From Pigmentibacter sp. JX0631 (lineage in GTDB: Bacteria > Bdellovibrionota_B > Oligoflexia > Silvanigrellales > Silvanigrellaceae), in contig NZ_CP123622.1 of assembly GCF_029873255.1 (NCBI RefSeq), positions 744,501 to 808,500 of the forward strand: a DNA stretch of 64,000 bases. The letters are read 5' to 3'. The notes under the pieces are model-generated. The model saw nothing but the letters and a program-made list of their open reading frames with translations, was not told the origin of the DNA and searched no databases. This document shows positions 44,553 to 53,982 of this stretch, piece after piece. The first letter of the stretch is position 1; each line of letters opens with the position of its first letter. The translations under genes were made by a program, and so were the position numbers.

Positions 44553-46259
44553 TTAAAGATCTTCTGGTAAGATATTTCCGTCTTGAGAAGTTGGAGCATT
44601 TGTATTTCTGTTGATTCCGCATTGAACTGCATCTTGTGTTGTTACACAAGATTGAGACTGTTTTGCAGACTGCGTAGCATCCGCTAATGGTTTTGCTGTA
44701 GCAAATTCGCCTTCACTACACGCTCTATATGCTTGTGACTTCACATTCCAAACAAAACAAATGCTAGTTGGTATGGACAACTCTAGTTTAGTAGCTGGTG
44801 TAGAAACGATATCTTTTTGGAATTTAACACCGCTAATTCCAGATACATCTTGAACTTGTGATTGCCAGTAATAATTAGGACGTTTCACTAAAGCTTGAGT
44901 AGCTGTCGTTCCCCAACCAGATTGTTGATATGCTTGGAATACATTTTGATAACCATTAGATGGTGTTGTTCTATCAAATACTTGCGTTTGTTGCACTTGT
45001 TGCCAGTATTGTCCCTTGTCTTTTGGTGAAAGGTACGATTTTTGGAATTGTAAACCACCTAAATATTGTTCGACTTCTTGTTGTGCTGCATGTTGGATAT
45101 AGCCTTTATCCCCAGCTTGCACTGTAACTTGGCACGGACTTTGTTGTTGCCCTTGTTGTACAAATAGGTTTGAAAGAGTGTTATCATTGAAAACTGCTAC
45201 TTGTTGGTTAATAACATTTCTGTCTTTTACAACCATTCCTGCACCAAAGTTACAAGTCACATTTCCTTTTGAAACTGGAATTTGTTGTGAAACAACCCCT
45301 TTAATTGCAATTGGTGGAATAAATGGAGGTAAATTACGCGCAAACGCAACAGCTCCGTTTGTTGTTAAATCAAAGTTAAACGTTGCACCTGTTAAAGTTC
45401 CGCCCCCTTTTAAAGAAGCAAAAATTGGGATACCAGCACGTTGGCTCTTCACACCATTTGCGTCATATTGCAGTTCTGTTAGTGATTCAAAGACAAGACT
45501 TGTTACAGGAACTACAGAGATTTTTACAAATGGAGCATAATTTGCTTTATATGTTTTAATTTTTGTTAATTCATCCGCAGTGAAACCTGCATAAATATTT
45601 CCTGTAATTAAACCACCATTAGATGAACTTAATTCAACTAATTTTTGGCTTAATCTATTTTGTCTATCGATTATACTTTCATTATGAAATAATGGAAATT
45701 GAATTCCTGCACTTGCAAAAAATGTAGATATGTTTGAATAAATGGCATTTAAAACGCCAGCTGGAATTGATTTTTCAAAAGCAGCTGCATTATTTTCAGC
45801 AGTCTTTTGTCTATCTTGTGCTTTTCTTAGATATTCTTGATAAATTGCAAGATTAGGATCTCTTGGGTTTGTTTTGATAGTATTATCAATAATATTTTGC
45901 AAATCAGTTACAACTTTTCTTACATTAAAGTATTCTTCCGTAGTCATATTTGAAAGTTTAATACTTGTATCAGAAATTTGTGATGCACTAGATATTGCAA
46001 CTTCATTTTTAATAAAAGTTGCACCAATACCTTCAGCATTTACCGATGCTTTAAATTTTGGAACATAATAATATTGAGAATTATCTGAGCTATCTTGATA
46101 AACTGGAATACTAACGACAAAATCAATAGCTGATTTGTCACCTTGTTGCATAGTTTGTTGGGTTGGTAAAGGTAAAATAGTTGAATCTGTTTTAGGTAAC
46201 GCGAAAGTAGCTAATGGAATCATTCCCGCAATCACACTTAACAATGATTTACAATACAT
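44553..46259 (-). CDS. Large exported hypothetical protein
   Basis: 568 aa with a signal peptide (MYCKSLLSVIAGMIPLATFA). Mature part is Gln/Thr/Ser-rich, with GGTLTGATFNFDLTTNG in the middle and a C-terminal third with Cys pairs (NATRACSEGEF-like, QSCVTTQDAVQCGI). No family recognised; composition suggests a surface or secreted structural protein. First gene of a probable operon with the two exported proteins downstream. Confidence 0.5.
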   Translation of the reverse strand: MYCKSLLSVIAGMIPLATFALPKTDSTILPLPTQQTMQQGDKSAIDFVVSIPVYQDSSDNSQYYYVPKFKASVNAEGIGATFIKNEVAISSASQISDTSIKLSNMTTEEYFNVRKVVTDLQNIIDNTIKTNPRDPNLAIYQEYLRKAQDRQKTAENNAAAFEKSIPAGVLNAIYSNISTFFASAGIQFPLFHNESIIDRQNRLSQKLVELSSSNGGLITGNIYAGFTADELTKIKTYKANYAPFVKISVVPVTSLVFESLTELQYDANGVKSQRAGIPIFASLKGGGTLTGATFNFDLTTNGAVAFARNLPPFIPPIAIKGVVSQQIPVSKGNVTCNFGAGMVVKDRNVINQQVAVFNDNTLSNLFVQQGQQQSPCQVTVQAGDKGYIQHAAQQEVEQYLGGLQFQKSYLSPKDKGQYWQQVQQTQVFDRTTPSNGYQNVFQAYQQSGWGTTATQALVKRPNYYWQSQVQDVSGISGVKFQKDIVSTPATKLELSIPTSICFVWNVKSQAYRACSEGEFATAKPLADATQSAKQSQSCVTTQDAVQCGINRNTNAPTSQDGNILPEDL

Positions 46260-46503
46260 AATTACTCCATATAAGTTAATGGTTATTCACGGACAAGGAA
46301 ACAGCTTTTGAAAATAAATTTATGGTTTTAATTTTATTTCTAGATAGCACAAATAGTTATTTATATCAACATGTTAAAAAGTTTTTTTTTGCAATTTATT
46401 TTTTATCTAGATGAAAAAGAGGTATAATGTTTTTTGGAATGAATTTAATTTTACAATATTTTCAAAAAATTTAGAATTTTATTTTTTTATCTATGAAAAT
46501 AAA
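46260..46503. other. Gap upstream of the exported-protein operon
   Basis: About 240 bp with no gene; very A/T-rich, presumably holds the promoter of the 568-aa gene. No dyad seen apart from the terminator that follows. Confidence 0.35.
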
Positions 46504-46531
46504 AAAGCAGTCAATTAATATTGACTGCTTT
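46504..46531 (-). terminator. Intrinsic terminator of the aminotransferase gene
   Basis: Stem arms AAAGCAGTCAAT and ATTGACTGCTTT with a four-base loop; on the minus strand it ends in a run of six T. It lies 29 bases past the stop of the aminotransferase. Confidence 0.75.
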
Positions 46532-46559
46532 AGTTTGGAATAATCGTATCAAAGAACTA

Positions 46560-47747
46560 TTACACTTGAGTTAAAATTTCTTTTAATGCTTTTGATCCAT
46601 CAGTAACTTGTTCTGTGCTGCAACTAAATGCAAATCGAATTGCGTTAGCACAACTAACACCAAAACTATCACCAGGCGCACTTCCAATTCCACGTTCAGC
46701 TAGATAATCAGATAATTGCGCTACTGAACGAATTTGAAGTTTTTGGAGTAATGAAGTTTCTACTTCACACCATAAGTAAAATGCGCCTTGTGGTTTGAAA
46801 GGTAACAAACCAGGAATTTCGCTAATAGTATTGAACATTATTTCTCTGCGTTTTCTATACTCAGTAAGCATAAAATTTAAGTGATCGCGCGGACCAATCA
46901 CAGCAGCTAAAGCGCCCCATTGTGCGATGCTATTAATTCCGTTAACAGTACAACGTAACAATTTTGGAATTCTTTCAGCAAGTAGTTTATTTGTAGAAAC
47001 AATATATCCTACTCGCAATCCACTCATTGCATGTGATTTAGAGAATGAGTAAATAGAAACAGCTTTTTCATAACCGTTTAATCCGCTTGCTGCTGAATAG
47101 TGTTCTCCTTCATATACAAGATCTTCATACGCTTCATCACAAACTAACCAAAGTCCTCTTTCAGCTGCTAGGTTAGCAATTTTTTGTAATTCTTCTTTCG
47201 GAACAATTGCGCCTGAAGGATTTTGTGGAGAATTGATAAAAATTGCTTTTGTTCTTGAAGTTATTTTACTAATTATATCATTGTAGCTGTATTGATAATT
47301 ATTTTGTCTGTTTAAAGGAACAGAAACAGTAACACCACCAGCTAAACGAATATTTTCCCCAATTTCAGTCCACAAAGGCTCAGGAACAATAACTTCATCG
47401 CCTTGCTCTAGCATGCATTGGAAAACAACATAAAGAGCGTGCATTGCACCATTAGTAACAAAAATATCTTTTTCTGTTACGTTAATTTTATTTTGAACAT
47501 GCAGTTTATTTGCTAAAGCTTTTAGAAGCTCTGGAATACCATTGTTAGGAATGTAATGCGTTTTTCCATCACGAAGTGCTTTTTCAATAGCTTCAGTTAT
47601 ATTTGGTGCAATTGAAAAACTAGGATCTCCTGACTCTAATCTATAAACTTTTTTTCCTGTTGCTTGTAATTTTAGAAGTTGTTCTCTAATTTGAACAATT
47701 TTGCCGAAGCTTATGGAGTCAAGACGATTCATTATTAACCTCTTCAT
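46560..47747 (-). CDS. Class I/II aminotransferase (aspartate aminotransferase-like)
   Basis: 395 aa PLP enzyme of fold type I. Typical motifs are LESGDPSF, NGAMHALYVVFQ, NSPQNPSGAIV, CDEAYEDLVYEG and the Schiff-base lysine in SFSKSHAMSGLRVGYI (near residue 230), with an arginine near the C terminus (IRFAFS). It most likely transaminates aspartate or a related acid with 2-oxoglutarate; exact substrate cannot be read. Single gene with its own terminator. Confidence 0.8.
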   Translation of the reverse strand: MKRLIMNRLDSISFGKIVQIREQLLKLQATGKKVYRLESGDPSFSIAPNITEAIEKALRDGKTHYIPNNGIPELLKALANKLHVQNKINVTEKDIFVTNGAMHALYVVFQCMLEQGDEVIVPEPLWTEIGENIRLAGGVTVSVPLNRQNNYQYSYNDIISKITSRTKAIFINSPQNPSGAIVPKEELQKIANLAAERGLWLVCDEAYEDLVYEGEHYSAASGLNGYEKAVSIYSFSKSHAMSGLRVGYIVSTNKLLAERIPKLLRCTVNGINSIAQWGALAAVIGPRDHLNFMLTEYRKRREIMFNTISEIPGLLPFKPQGAFYLWCEVETSLLQKLQIRSVAQLSDYLAERGIGSAPGDSFGVSCANAIRFAFSCSTEQVTDGSKALKEILTQV

Positions 47748-47989
47748 TTTTTCAAAAAAAACATAATAGAACCCTTGAAAGACAACCAGAAGGAGGCTGT
47801 AAAGTCAAGAAAAATCGTGAAATATTTGTAACTTACTAAAAAAAATACATCTTTCTTAAAGAAAGAGAAGCCCATTTCTTTTTGAAAAGTAGTCTAAATA
47901 TTTCATAATTTAAGGAAAAACATTGTTTTTTATAACACGCTATAATTATTGTATATTTTAAAATTTATTACATAATATTCAATTTTTTC
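47748..47989. other. Intergenic region between the aminotransferase and the flagellin promoter
   Basis: About 240 bp with no gene, very A/T-rich, containing the divergent promoter of the aminotransferase by position. No clear operator was seen. Confidence 0.35.
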
Positions 47990-48016
47990 TAATTTACCAA
48001 TTTCTTTCTTCGATAA
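47990..48016 (+). promoter_or_regulatory. Putative sigma-28 (FliA) flagellin promoter
   Basis: TAAT (47990-47993) and TTCGATAA (48009-48016) separated by 15 bases match the sigma-28 pattern TAAA-N15-GCCGATAA with three changes. It is the only such site upstream of the flagellin operon and leaves a leader of about 120 bases. Confidence 0.5.
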
Positions 48017-48076
48017 GTGCTGCATAGGTCACGGAACTACCAAGGATAACAGGTAAATGGCCTATTTGTTTGCAAA

Positions 48077-48123
48077 GTATCAAAGGTTGATACCGCAAAC
48101 GCCCCGCAATCAACAAATGCGGT
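48077..48123 (+). other. Hairpins in the flagellin mRNA leader
   Basis: Two stems occur in the presumed 5' leader: GTATCAA-AGG-TTGATAC at 48077-48093 and ACCGCA...TGCGGT pairing 48092-48097 with 48118-48123. They share a base pair region and could be alternative folds affecting stability or translation of the flagellin message. Confidence 0.5.
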
Positions 48124-48149
48124 TTCTGGCAATCAAGGAGGAATATTTT

Positions 48150-48998
48150 ATGGGTTTACGTATTAAAACCAATGTAGAATCCCTTACTGCACAACGTTTT
48201 TTATCAAACAATAATGCAGATATGACTTCAAGCATGGAGAAATTATCTTCTGGTTTAAGAATAAATAAATCAGCAGATGATGCTGCAGGACTTGCTATTT
48301 CTGAAGGCTTAAGAGCAAAAACAAGAAGTTTAATGCAAGCAAAACGAAATGCAAATGATGGAGTTTCTTTAGTGCAAGTTGCTGAAGGCGGACTAAATGA
48401 AACAACAAATATTTTAATTCGGATGCGTGAATTAACAATGCAATCTGCTAGTGATACAGTAGGACCTCAAGAACGTGAATATATTAACAAAGAATATCAG
48501 CAGTTAACTGAAGAAATTGATAGAATTTCAGAAACTACAGAATTTAATGGAAGAAAATTATTATCACCGCAAGCCTCTGAAGAACCAATAACTTTACAAG
48601 TAGGCTATAACGGAACAGCAAATGACATTTTAACTTTGCAATTTGGTGAAGAGTCTACAGGAATAAATTCTGAAACTTTAGGATTAAAAGATACTTCATT
48701 AGCAGGGGAAGATCGCGAATCAATAGCGGCAAATTTAAATACAATTGATTCTAGTTTAAATTTAGTAGCATCAACAAGAGCAACTCTTGGAGCAACTCAA
48801 TCAAGATTAAATTCAGCAATAAGTAACATTTCTATAAATACAGAAAATATGTTGGCAGCAAATAGTCGTATTCGTGATACGGATTTTGCAGAAGAAACAG
48901 CAAGATTATCACAAAGCAGAATTTTATCCCAAGGCGGATTGGCCATTTTAGCACAAGCAAATCAAAGACCAGAAATGGCTCTTTCATTGTTACGTTAA
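48150..48998 (+). CDS. fliC: Flagellin
   Basis: Filament subunit, 282 aa from the ATG at 48150 (AAGGAGGAATATTTT upstream); an earlier in-frame start at 48057 is leader. The N-terminal D0/D1 region (MGLRIKTNVESLTAQ, LEKLSSGLRINKSADDAAG-type helix) and the C-terminal D1/D0 region ending ANQRPEMALSLLR are clear; the variable D2/D3 part is nearly absent, so the filament surface is short. First of two tandem flagellins. Confidence 0.9.
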   Translation: MGLRIKTNVESLTAQRFLSNNNADMTSSMEKLSSGLRINKSADDAAGLAISEGLRAKTRSLMQAKRNANDGVSLVQVAEGGLNETTNILIRMRELTMQSASDTVGPQEREYINKEYQQLTEEIDRISETTEFNGRKLLSPQASEEPITLQVGYNGTANDILTLQFGEESTGINSETLGLKDTSLAGEDRESIAANLNTIDSSLNLVASTRATLGATQSRLNSAISNISINTENMLAANSRIRDTDFAEETARLSQSRILSQGGLAILAQANQRPEMALSLLR

Positions 48999-49018
48999 TT
49001 ATATAAAGGGATAAAATT

Positions 49019-49900
49019 ATGGGACTTAGAATTAAATCAAATATAGATAGCATGATGGCACAAAGGCAATTAAGTGAAAATCAAGATGAACTTAGTAATA
49101 GTTTAGAAAAATTATCCTCTGGTTTGAGAATAAATAAATCTTCTGATGATGCTGCTGGGTTGGCTATTTCAGAAACAATGCGTGCAAAAATAAGAAGTTT
49201 TGGTCAAGCCAAACGGAATGCATCTGATGGAATTTCTTTTTTACAGACTGGCGAAGGTGGATTGAGTGAGCTAAATAATATTATTATTAGAATGCGAGAA
49301 CTGACAACTCAAGCTGCTAGTGATACTATTGGAGAAACTGAACGAGGTTTTTTAAACAAAGAATTTCAGGAATTAGGTAAAGAAGTGAATAGAATTAAAG
49401 ATCAAACTGAATTTAATGGAAGAAAACTTTTGTCCCCAGAAGATCAACGTGACATAAATGTTCAAGTTGGTGTTAATTTTAGAAATGTTGCAGGCGAAAC
49501 GAATGAAGAAAATGAAGTAATTACCCTTAAATTTGATGATTTAACCGAACTTAGTGAATCCTTAGCAAATTTAACAGAATTAAGTATTGAAGGAGAAAAC
49601 GGAAGAGAGCTTGGTGGTGGAAGTACTGAAGATATTTTTTCTGCTCTTGATGATTCGATGCTTAAAGTAACAAGAACAAGAGCAACACTAGGAGCATTGC
49701 AAAGCAGACTAAACTCTACTATTACTTCAATTGATATTGGGAGTGAAAATTTAAGCGCAGCCCAATCAAGAATTAGAGACGCTGATTATGGTTTAGAATC
49801 TGCAAAATATGCGCAAAGCAAAATTTTAGTTTCTGCAGGTACTTCAGTTCTAGCACAAGCAAATCAAATTCCTGATTCTGTGTTACATTTACTTAGATAA
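49019..49900 (+). CDS. Flagellin, second copy
   Basis: 293 aa, paralogue of the preceding flagellin with the same D0/D1 ends (MGLRIKSNIDSMMAQ, SGLRINKSSDDAAG, C-terminal LAQANQIPDSVLHLLR) and a slightly longer middle (FRNVAGETNEENEV). Identity to the first copy is clear at the ends and low in the middle, so the two may form mixed or alternate filaments. AAAGGGATAAAATT precedes the ATG, 20 bp after the first gene. Confidence 0.88.
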   Translation: MGLRIKSNIDSMMAQRQLSENQDELSNSLEKLSSGLRINKSSDDAAGLAISETMRAKIRSFGQAKRNASDGISFLQTGEGGLSELNNIIIRMRELTTQAASDTIGETERGFLNKEFQELGKEVNRIKDQTEFNGRKLLSPEDQRDINVQVGVNFRNVAGETNEENEVITLKFDDLTELSESLANLTELSIEGENGRELGGGSTEDIFSALDDSMLKVTRTRATLGALQSRLNSTITSIDIGSENLSAAQSRIRDADYGLESAKYAQSKILVSAGTSVLAQANQIPDSVLHLLR

Positions 49901-49914
49901 GTGGAGATAAATTG

Positions 49915-51330
49915 ATGGCTTTAGAAATAAAGCAAGGATTAAAAACAACTCAAAAGCTATCTCTTTCGGCAGAATTAAAACACTCCATTACAATTTTAAC
50001 TTTGGGACGTTTTGAATTAGAAAAACTAATTACTGATGAATTAGAAAAAAATCCTTGCCTTATCGGTGTTTCAGCAAAAGAAGAAAAAGAGTATAGCCAT
50101 CATTATGATGAATTAAAAAGAGCATTACAAAACTCTTATAATCAAAATGACTATACAGAAAGATATAATGACATTAAAATTACTGAAGAAATATCTCCAA
50201 ATGAAATGCGGAAAGAATTTGCTGATTCATCTCTAATACAGTCATTACACTTATTTATTGAAAATCAAATTTCTATTATGCGGCTTAGCGACTATGAAAA
50301 AGATTGTGTTTTTACAATTCTCCAATATATCGATGATAATGGCTTTTTAAATACTGATTTAAATACCATAGCAAGTAATCATGAAATTCATTTTGATGAT
50401 ATCGCTTTTGCTTTGGAAACTGTGCAAAAATGTGAACCAACTGGGATAGGCGCACAAAATTTACAAGAATGTCTTTTGTTGCAATTTAAAAAATTAAACA
50501 AAAAACCAAAATTTGTAGAAAATATTCTTACAAAATATTGGAATGAATTTCAGAAACAAAATTTTTTAAAAATTGCAAAATCTGAAAAAGCAACCTCAGA
50601 AGAAGTAAAAGAAGCATTTCGTTTTATTAAAAATAATTTTGATCCTAAACCTGCAAGACAATTTGGCCAACAATCTAGTCAAATTATTATTCCAGATGTC
50701 TATGTTTTTAAAAGAGATGGAAAATGGATTTGCAGCACCAATGATAATGGTTTACCAAGAATAAAACTATCGAAAAAATATTCTAATTTAATAAAAACAT
50801 TAAAAAATGAGATAAATGAAGGGCAATATAAAGAAACATTTAAATACATAAATGAAAATGTGAAATCAGCTAAATGGCTAGTTAAATCTTTAAAAGAAAG
50901 AGATAAAACTATAATTAAAGTGGTTGAAAGTATCATAAAATATCAGGAAGAATTTTTTGAGCATGGTCCCGAGCATTTAGCTCCAATGACTTTAAAAACT
51001 GTTGCCAATGATCTCGATCTCCATGAAAGCACAATTTCTAGAGCAACATCTGATAAGTATTTGTATTCACCTAGAGGAATTTTTGAGCTTCGGTATTTTT
51101 TTAATGCAGCAATAGAAAATAACTCGGGACAAGAAATGGCTAATGAAGCAATTAAACAAATGGTAGCGGAACTTATTAAAAATGAAGATAAAAAAAGCCC
51201 CTTGTCCGATCAAGAAATTTCCGAGAAAATACAAGAGCATAAAGGGATAAAAATCGCACGCAGAACAGTCTCCAAATATAGAGAATCACTAGGAATTATG
51301 TCTTCTTCAAAAAGAATTCAACGCTTTTAA
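49915..51330 (+). CDS. rpoN: RNA polymerase sigma-54 factor
   Basis: 471 aa from the ATG at 49915 (a TTG precedes it). The N-terminal Gln/Leu-rich activator region begins ALEIKQGLKTTQKLSLSAEL; the core-binding middle has CEPTGIGAQNLQECLLLQ; the RpoN box ARRTVSKYRE recognising -24 promoters lies at the C terminus. Only 14 bases separate it from the second flagellin, so flagellin transcription may read into it. Confidence 0.93.
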   Translation: MALEIKQGLKTTQKLSLSAELKHSITILTLGRFELEKLITDELEKNPCLIGVSAKEEKEYSHHYDELKRALQNSYNQNDYTERYNDIKITEEISPNEMRKEFADSSLIQSLHLFIENQISIMRLSDYEKDCVFTILQYIDDNGFLNTDLNTIASNHEIHFDDIAFALETVQKCEPTGIGAQNLQECLLLQFKKLNKKPKFVENILTKYWNEFQKQNFLKIAKSEKATSEEVKEAFRFIKNNFDPKPARQFGQQSSQIIIPDVYVFKRDGKWICSTNDNGLPRIKLSKKYSNLIKTLKNEINEGQYKETFKYINENVKSAKWLVKSLKERDKTIIKVVESIIKYQEEFFEHGPEHLAPMTLKTVANDLDLHESTISRATSDKYLYSPRGIFELRYFFNAAIENNSGQEMANEAIKQMVAELIKNEDKKSPLSDQEISEKIQEHKGIKIARRTVSKYRESLGIMSSSKRIQRF

Positions 51331-51481
51331 CCCCTTATAATTTAAGCCTTGCTTGTGAATTTAAAACAAAGTAATATAAAATAAATATTGCAGTAATCCT
51401 TTTCAGTACTGTAATATATGGGTGGTTTTTCTGTTAAATCACTTTATTTCTGCTTCAGCTTTCACTCTTAAAGGAGGCTCC

Positions 51482-51988
51482 ATGCAAGTAGAAGTTCATT
51501 TCGTAAATTTCCCTAAATCACATCATGTTAAAGAACTTGTAGCGCAACGTATTCAAGATTGTGTTACAAAATTTTCTGCAAATACTTTTAATGTTCACGC
51601 CTATTTTAGTGTGGACGGCATAGTACATCATGTGAAATTAGCATTAAATGCTGGGAAAAATAATATTTGTGTTAATGCTTTTGCTAACGATGTTGCCCAC
51701 AGCATTGATAAGGCTCTTGATAAACTAGAATCTGCTTTGAGAAAAATTTCTAAGCGAAAAATTCACAAAAGAATAGAATTTTCTTCTGTTGAATCTTCTT
51801 CAGACTACAACGTAATAAATCTTAGAAAATACAAACGTTATGCAGGTATGCAAGAAAATATTTTTGATAAATTTGAAACGCACTATGTTTCTAATTTTGA
51901 AGACCAAGTTCGAAAAGAAAAAGTAGTTAGAAATAAAACTAAGAAAAAATCATCAACTCAAAAAGGTCGTATGCGGAAAGCGAGTTAA
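51482..51988 (+). CDS. hpf: Ribosome hibernation promoting factor
   Basis: 168 aa. The HPF/RaiA fold spans about residues 1-100: MQVEVHFVNFPKSHHVKELV, VDGIVHHVKLALNAGK, then HSIDKALDKLESALRKISKRK. The C-terminal 65 residues are basic and lack the classical long-HPF dimerisation domain. The ATG at 51482 follows AAAGGAGGCTCC. The position after rpoN is the usual order. A terminator follows. Confidence 0.87.
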   Translation: MQVEVHFVNFPKSHHVKELVAQRIQDCVTKFSANTFNVHAYFSVDGIVHHVKLALNAGKNNICVNAFANDVAHSIDKALDKLESALRKISKRKIHKRIEFSSVESSSDYNVINLRKYKRYAGMQENIFDKFETHYVSNFEDQVRKEKVVRNKTKKKSSTQKGRMRKAS

Positions 51989-52020
51989 TACTCTAGGTTT
52001 GAATTTCTTGATTGATTTGT

Positions 52021-52061
52021 AGAGGTGGAATTCTTTTTTAAGACTTTCCACCTCTTTTTTT
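52021..52061 (+). terminator. Intrinsic terminator after hpf
   Basis: Stem AGAGGTGGAA/TTCCACCTCT with a 15-base loop, followed by seven T. It ends the rpoN-hpf unit, so ptsN and rapZ need their own promoter. Confidence 0.85.
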
Positions 52062-52184
52062 GCTTCCTATAAATTATAAGCTAATATAGAAATTGACAGC
52101 GGATTTATTTTTTCCTATGAAAGTGAAATAGGGTAAAAGTAGCCATAAATGTTTCAAACGTTCATTTTACAGCGGAAATTTAAA

Positions 52185-52652
52185 ATGACACTTCCAAGCA
52201 TCCGCAATCTTATACAAGAACAATCAGGAAATTTATTTCTTCATTCTAAAGTTAAAGATGATTCTCTGAGAGAAATTTCAGAGGTGATTTCACTTGCAAA
52301 AAAAAATATTGATAAAATGGAAATATATACTTCATTGCGGGAAAGAGAAGCAAAAGCCAGTACTGGTGCCGAATTTGGTGTTGCATTTCCACATGCTTAT
52401 TCTACAAAAGTAAACGAAACAGAATTGTTTCTTTTTATATCAAAAGAGGGGATCCCTTTTGAGGCTTTTGATCAACTTCCAACAAAAATATTTTTTGTTA
52501 TTTTATCTCCAAAATATCCTAAAGTGCCTAAAATTTCTAACCTCAATATAATTGCTAATATTTGCAGAATTATGAAAAGTGAAGTAATTAGAAATAGGAT
52601 ACTTTCAGCAAACAACTTAGAAGAAATTTTGCTGTGCTTGGAGCCTCAATGA
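52185..52652 (+). CDS. ptsN: PTS IIA-Ntr regulatory protein
   Basis: 155 aa EIIA-type phosphocarrier. The phosphorylated histidine lies in GVAFPHAYS near residue 70, preceded by EREAKASTGAEFG. It links PTS phosphorylation to nitrogen/potassium control. The ATG at 52185 (after AGCGGAAAT) is preferred; an ATG at 52149 is possible. Its stop overlaps the rapZ start by ATGA. Confidence 0.83.
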   Translation: MTLPSIRNLIQEQSGNLFLHSKVKDDSLREISEVISLAKKNIDKMEIYTSLREREAKASTGAEFGVAFPHAYSTKVNETELFLFISKEGIPFEAFDQLPTKIFFVILSPKYPKVPKISNLNIIANICRIMKSEVIRNRILSANNLEEILLCLEPQ

Positions 52653-53551
52653 CAAATGATTCTAACGCAAAACAAACTACCCCGAAAAAAAATGTAATTA
52701 TTATTTCTGGTCTTGCGGGATCTGGAAAAACAATCGCAATTCATGCTCTAGAAGACTTAGGTTATTATTGTATTGACAATTTGCCAGCTGTTCTTTTGCA
52801 GTCTTTTGCTGATTCTATTGCTGGAAATACTTTAAAAGCGACACATATTGCCCTAGCTTTAGACTCTCGTGACACCGACAATCCAGTTACCTTTGAAAAA
52901 ATATATCCTTTATTATTAAACTCTTGTAATCTTACAGTTTTATTTTTTAAAGCCACTAACGATGTCATCATGCGTCGTTTCAGGGAAACCAGAAGACAAC
53001 ACCCATTAAGCAAAGCAAATCCTCTGTCTAATTTGCACGATATTATTGAACTAGATGAAAAAACACTCGAACCTATTTTTCAGTTGGCGAATAGAACCAT
53101 TGATTCTACTCACTTATCTTCGCAAAATTTAAAAAAATTTATTTACAATCAATTCTCAATTTCTGGAAATCAGGGACATTTACTTTTGAACATTGTCTCT
53201 TTTGGATTTAAACATGGCACACCTTCAGATCTGGATACATATTTTGATGTACGGTGTTTTAAAAACCCCCATTATGACCCTGAAATCAAGCATTTGACAG
53301 GTCTGACAAAAGAAATTAAAGATTATGTGTTTAGCGATCCCAATGTTGAGCTTTTTATAAACAAAGTTACTAATTTGATTAACTTTTTTTATCCCTTATA
53401 CTTAGATGAAGGAAAGCATTATTTTTCAATAGGAATTGGTTGTACCGGTGGGAAACATAGAAGTGTAGCCATAGCTGAAGAGCTCGCAAGTATTTTTCGC
53501 AAACAAATTCCACTTGTAACTATCGAACATCGCAATATAGATAAAGATTAG
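52649..53551 (+). CDS. rapZ: RNase adapter protein RapZ, P-loop nucleotide-binding
   Basis: 300 aa. Walker A is ISGLAGSGKTIAIHALEDLG at the N terminus, with the family DLGYYCIDNLP motif, DSRDT, FRETRRQHPL and IGCTGGKHRSVA in the C-terminal domain. In E. coli RapZ directs RNase E to GlmZ; here the neighbourhood is conserved but the target RNA is unknown. The ATG at 52649 overlaps the ptsN stop (ATGA) and follows GGAG. Confidence 0.9.
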   Translation: MTNDSNAKQTTPKKNVIIISGLAGSGKTIAIHALEDLGYYCIDNLPAVLLQSFADSIAGNTLKATHIALALDSRDTDNPVTFEKIYPLLLNSCNLTVLFFKATNDVIMRRFRETRRQHPLSKANPLSNLHDIIELDEKTLEPIFQLANRTIDSTHLSSQNLKKFIYNQFSISGNQGHLLLNIVSFGFKHGTPSDLDTYFDVRCFKNPHYDPEIKHLTGLTKEIKDYVFSDPNVELFINKVTNLINFFYPLYLDEGKHYFSIGIGCTGGKHRSVAIAEELASIFRKQIPLVTIEHRNIDKD

Positions 53552-53653
53552 TCGCTATCTTCCTCTTGACCAATGCGTTTTCTGTTACAACTTATCGTTT
53601 AGGAGTGCAGTTTTAAATACTGCTATGATTTTAAATGTTGAAAGGATAAGCAA

Positions 53654-53980
53654 ATGTCAGACTTAGTGTATAAAATAACAGAACATAATTTTCAAACTGA
53701 AGTATTGGAAAGCAAAATCCCAGTACTTGTTGACTTTTGGGCAGATTGGTGCGGACCTTGCAAATCATTGGAACCAGTTTTGGAACAAATTGCACAGGAA
53801 CAAAAAGGAAAAATTAAAATTTGTAAAGTGAACGTGGAAGATAATCCTCAATTAGCAGCAAGCTTTAATATTCGGAATATTCCATTTCTCGCTTTTGTAA
53901 AAGACGGTCAAAAAGTAGCAGAACTTGTTGGCAACCAACCTAAACAAGTTATTATGAACCAAATTAATGCATTGCAATAA
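53654..53980 (+). CDS. trxA: Thioredoxin
   Basis: 108 aa thioredoxin fold with the redox motif WADWCGPCKSLEP near residues 28-40 and the cis-Pro in IRNIPFLAFVKDG near 73. It reduces protein disulfides with NADPH via thioredoxin reductase. GAAAGGATAAGCAA precedes the ATG; rnhB follows after two bases. Confidence 0.92.
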   Translation: MSDLVYKITEHNFQTEVLESKIPVLVDFWADWCGPCKSLEPVLEQIAQEQKGKIKICKVNVEDNPQLAASFNIRNIPFLAFVKDGQKVAELVGNQPKQVIMNQINALQ

Positions 53981-53982
53981 AA

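Noticed and set aside
48058-48076. Sigma-54 promoter candidate (TGGC...TTGC) before flagellin
   Set aside because: The spacing between the two elements is one base too long for a -24/-12 promoter; the sigma-28-like site fits better.
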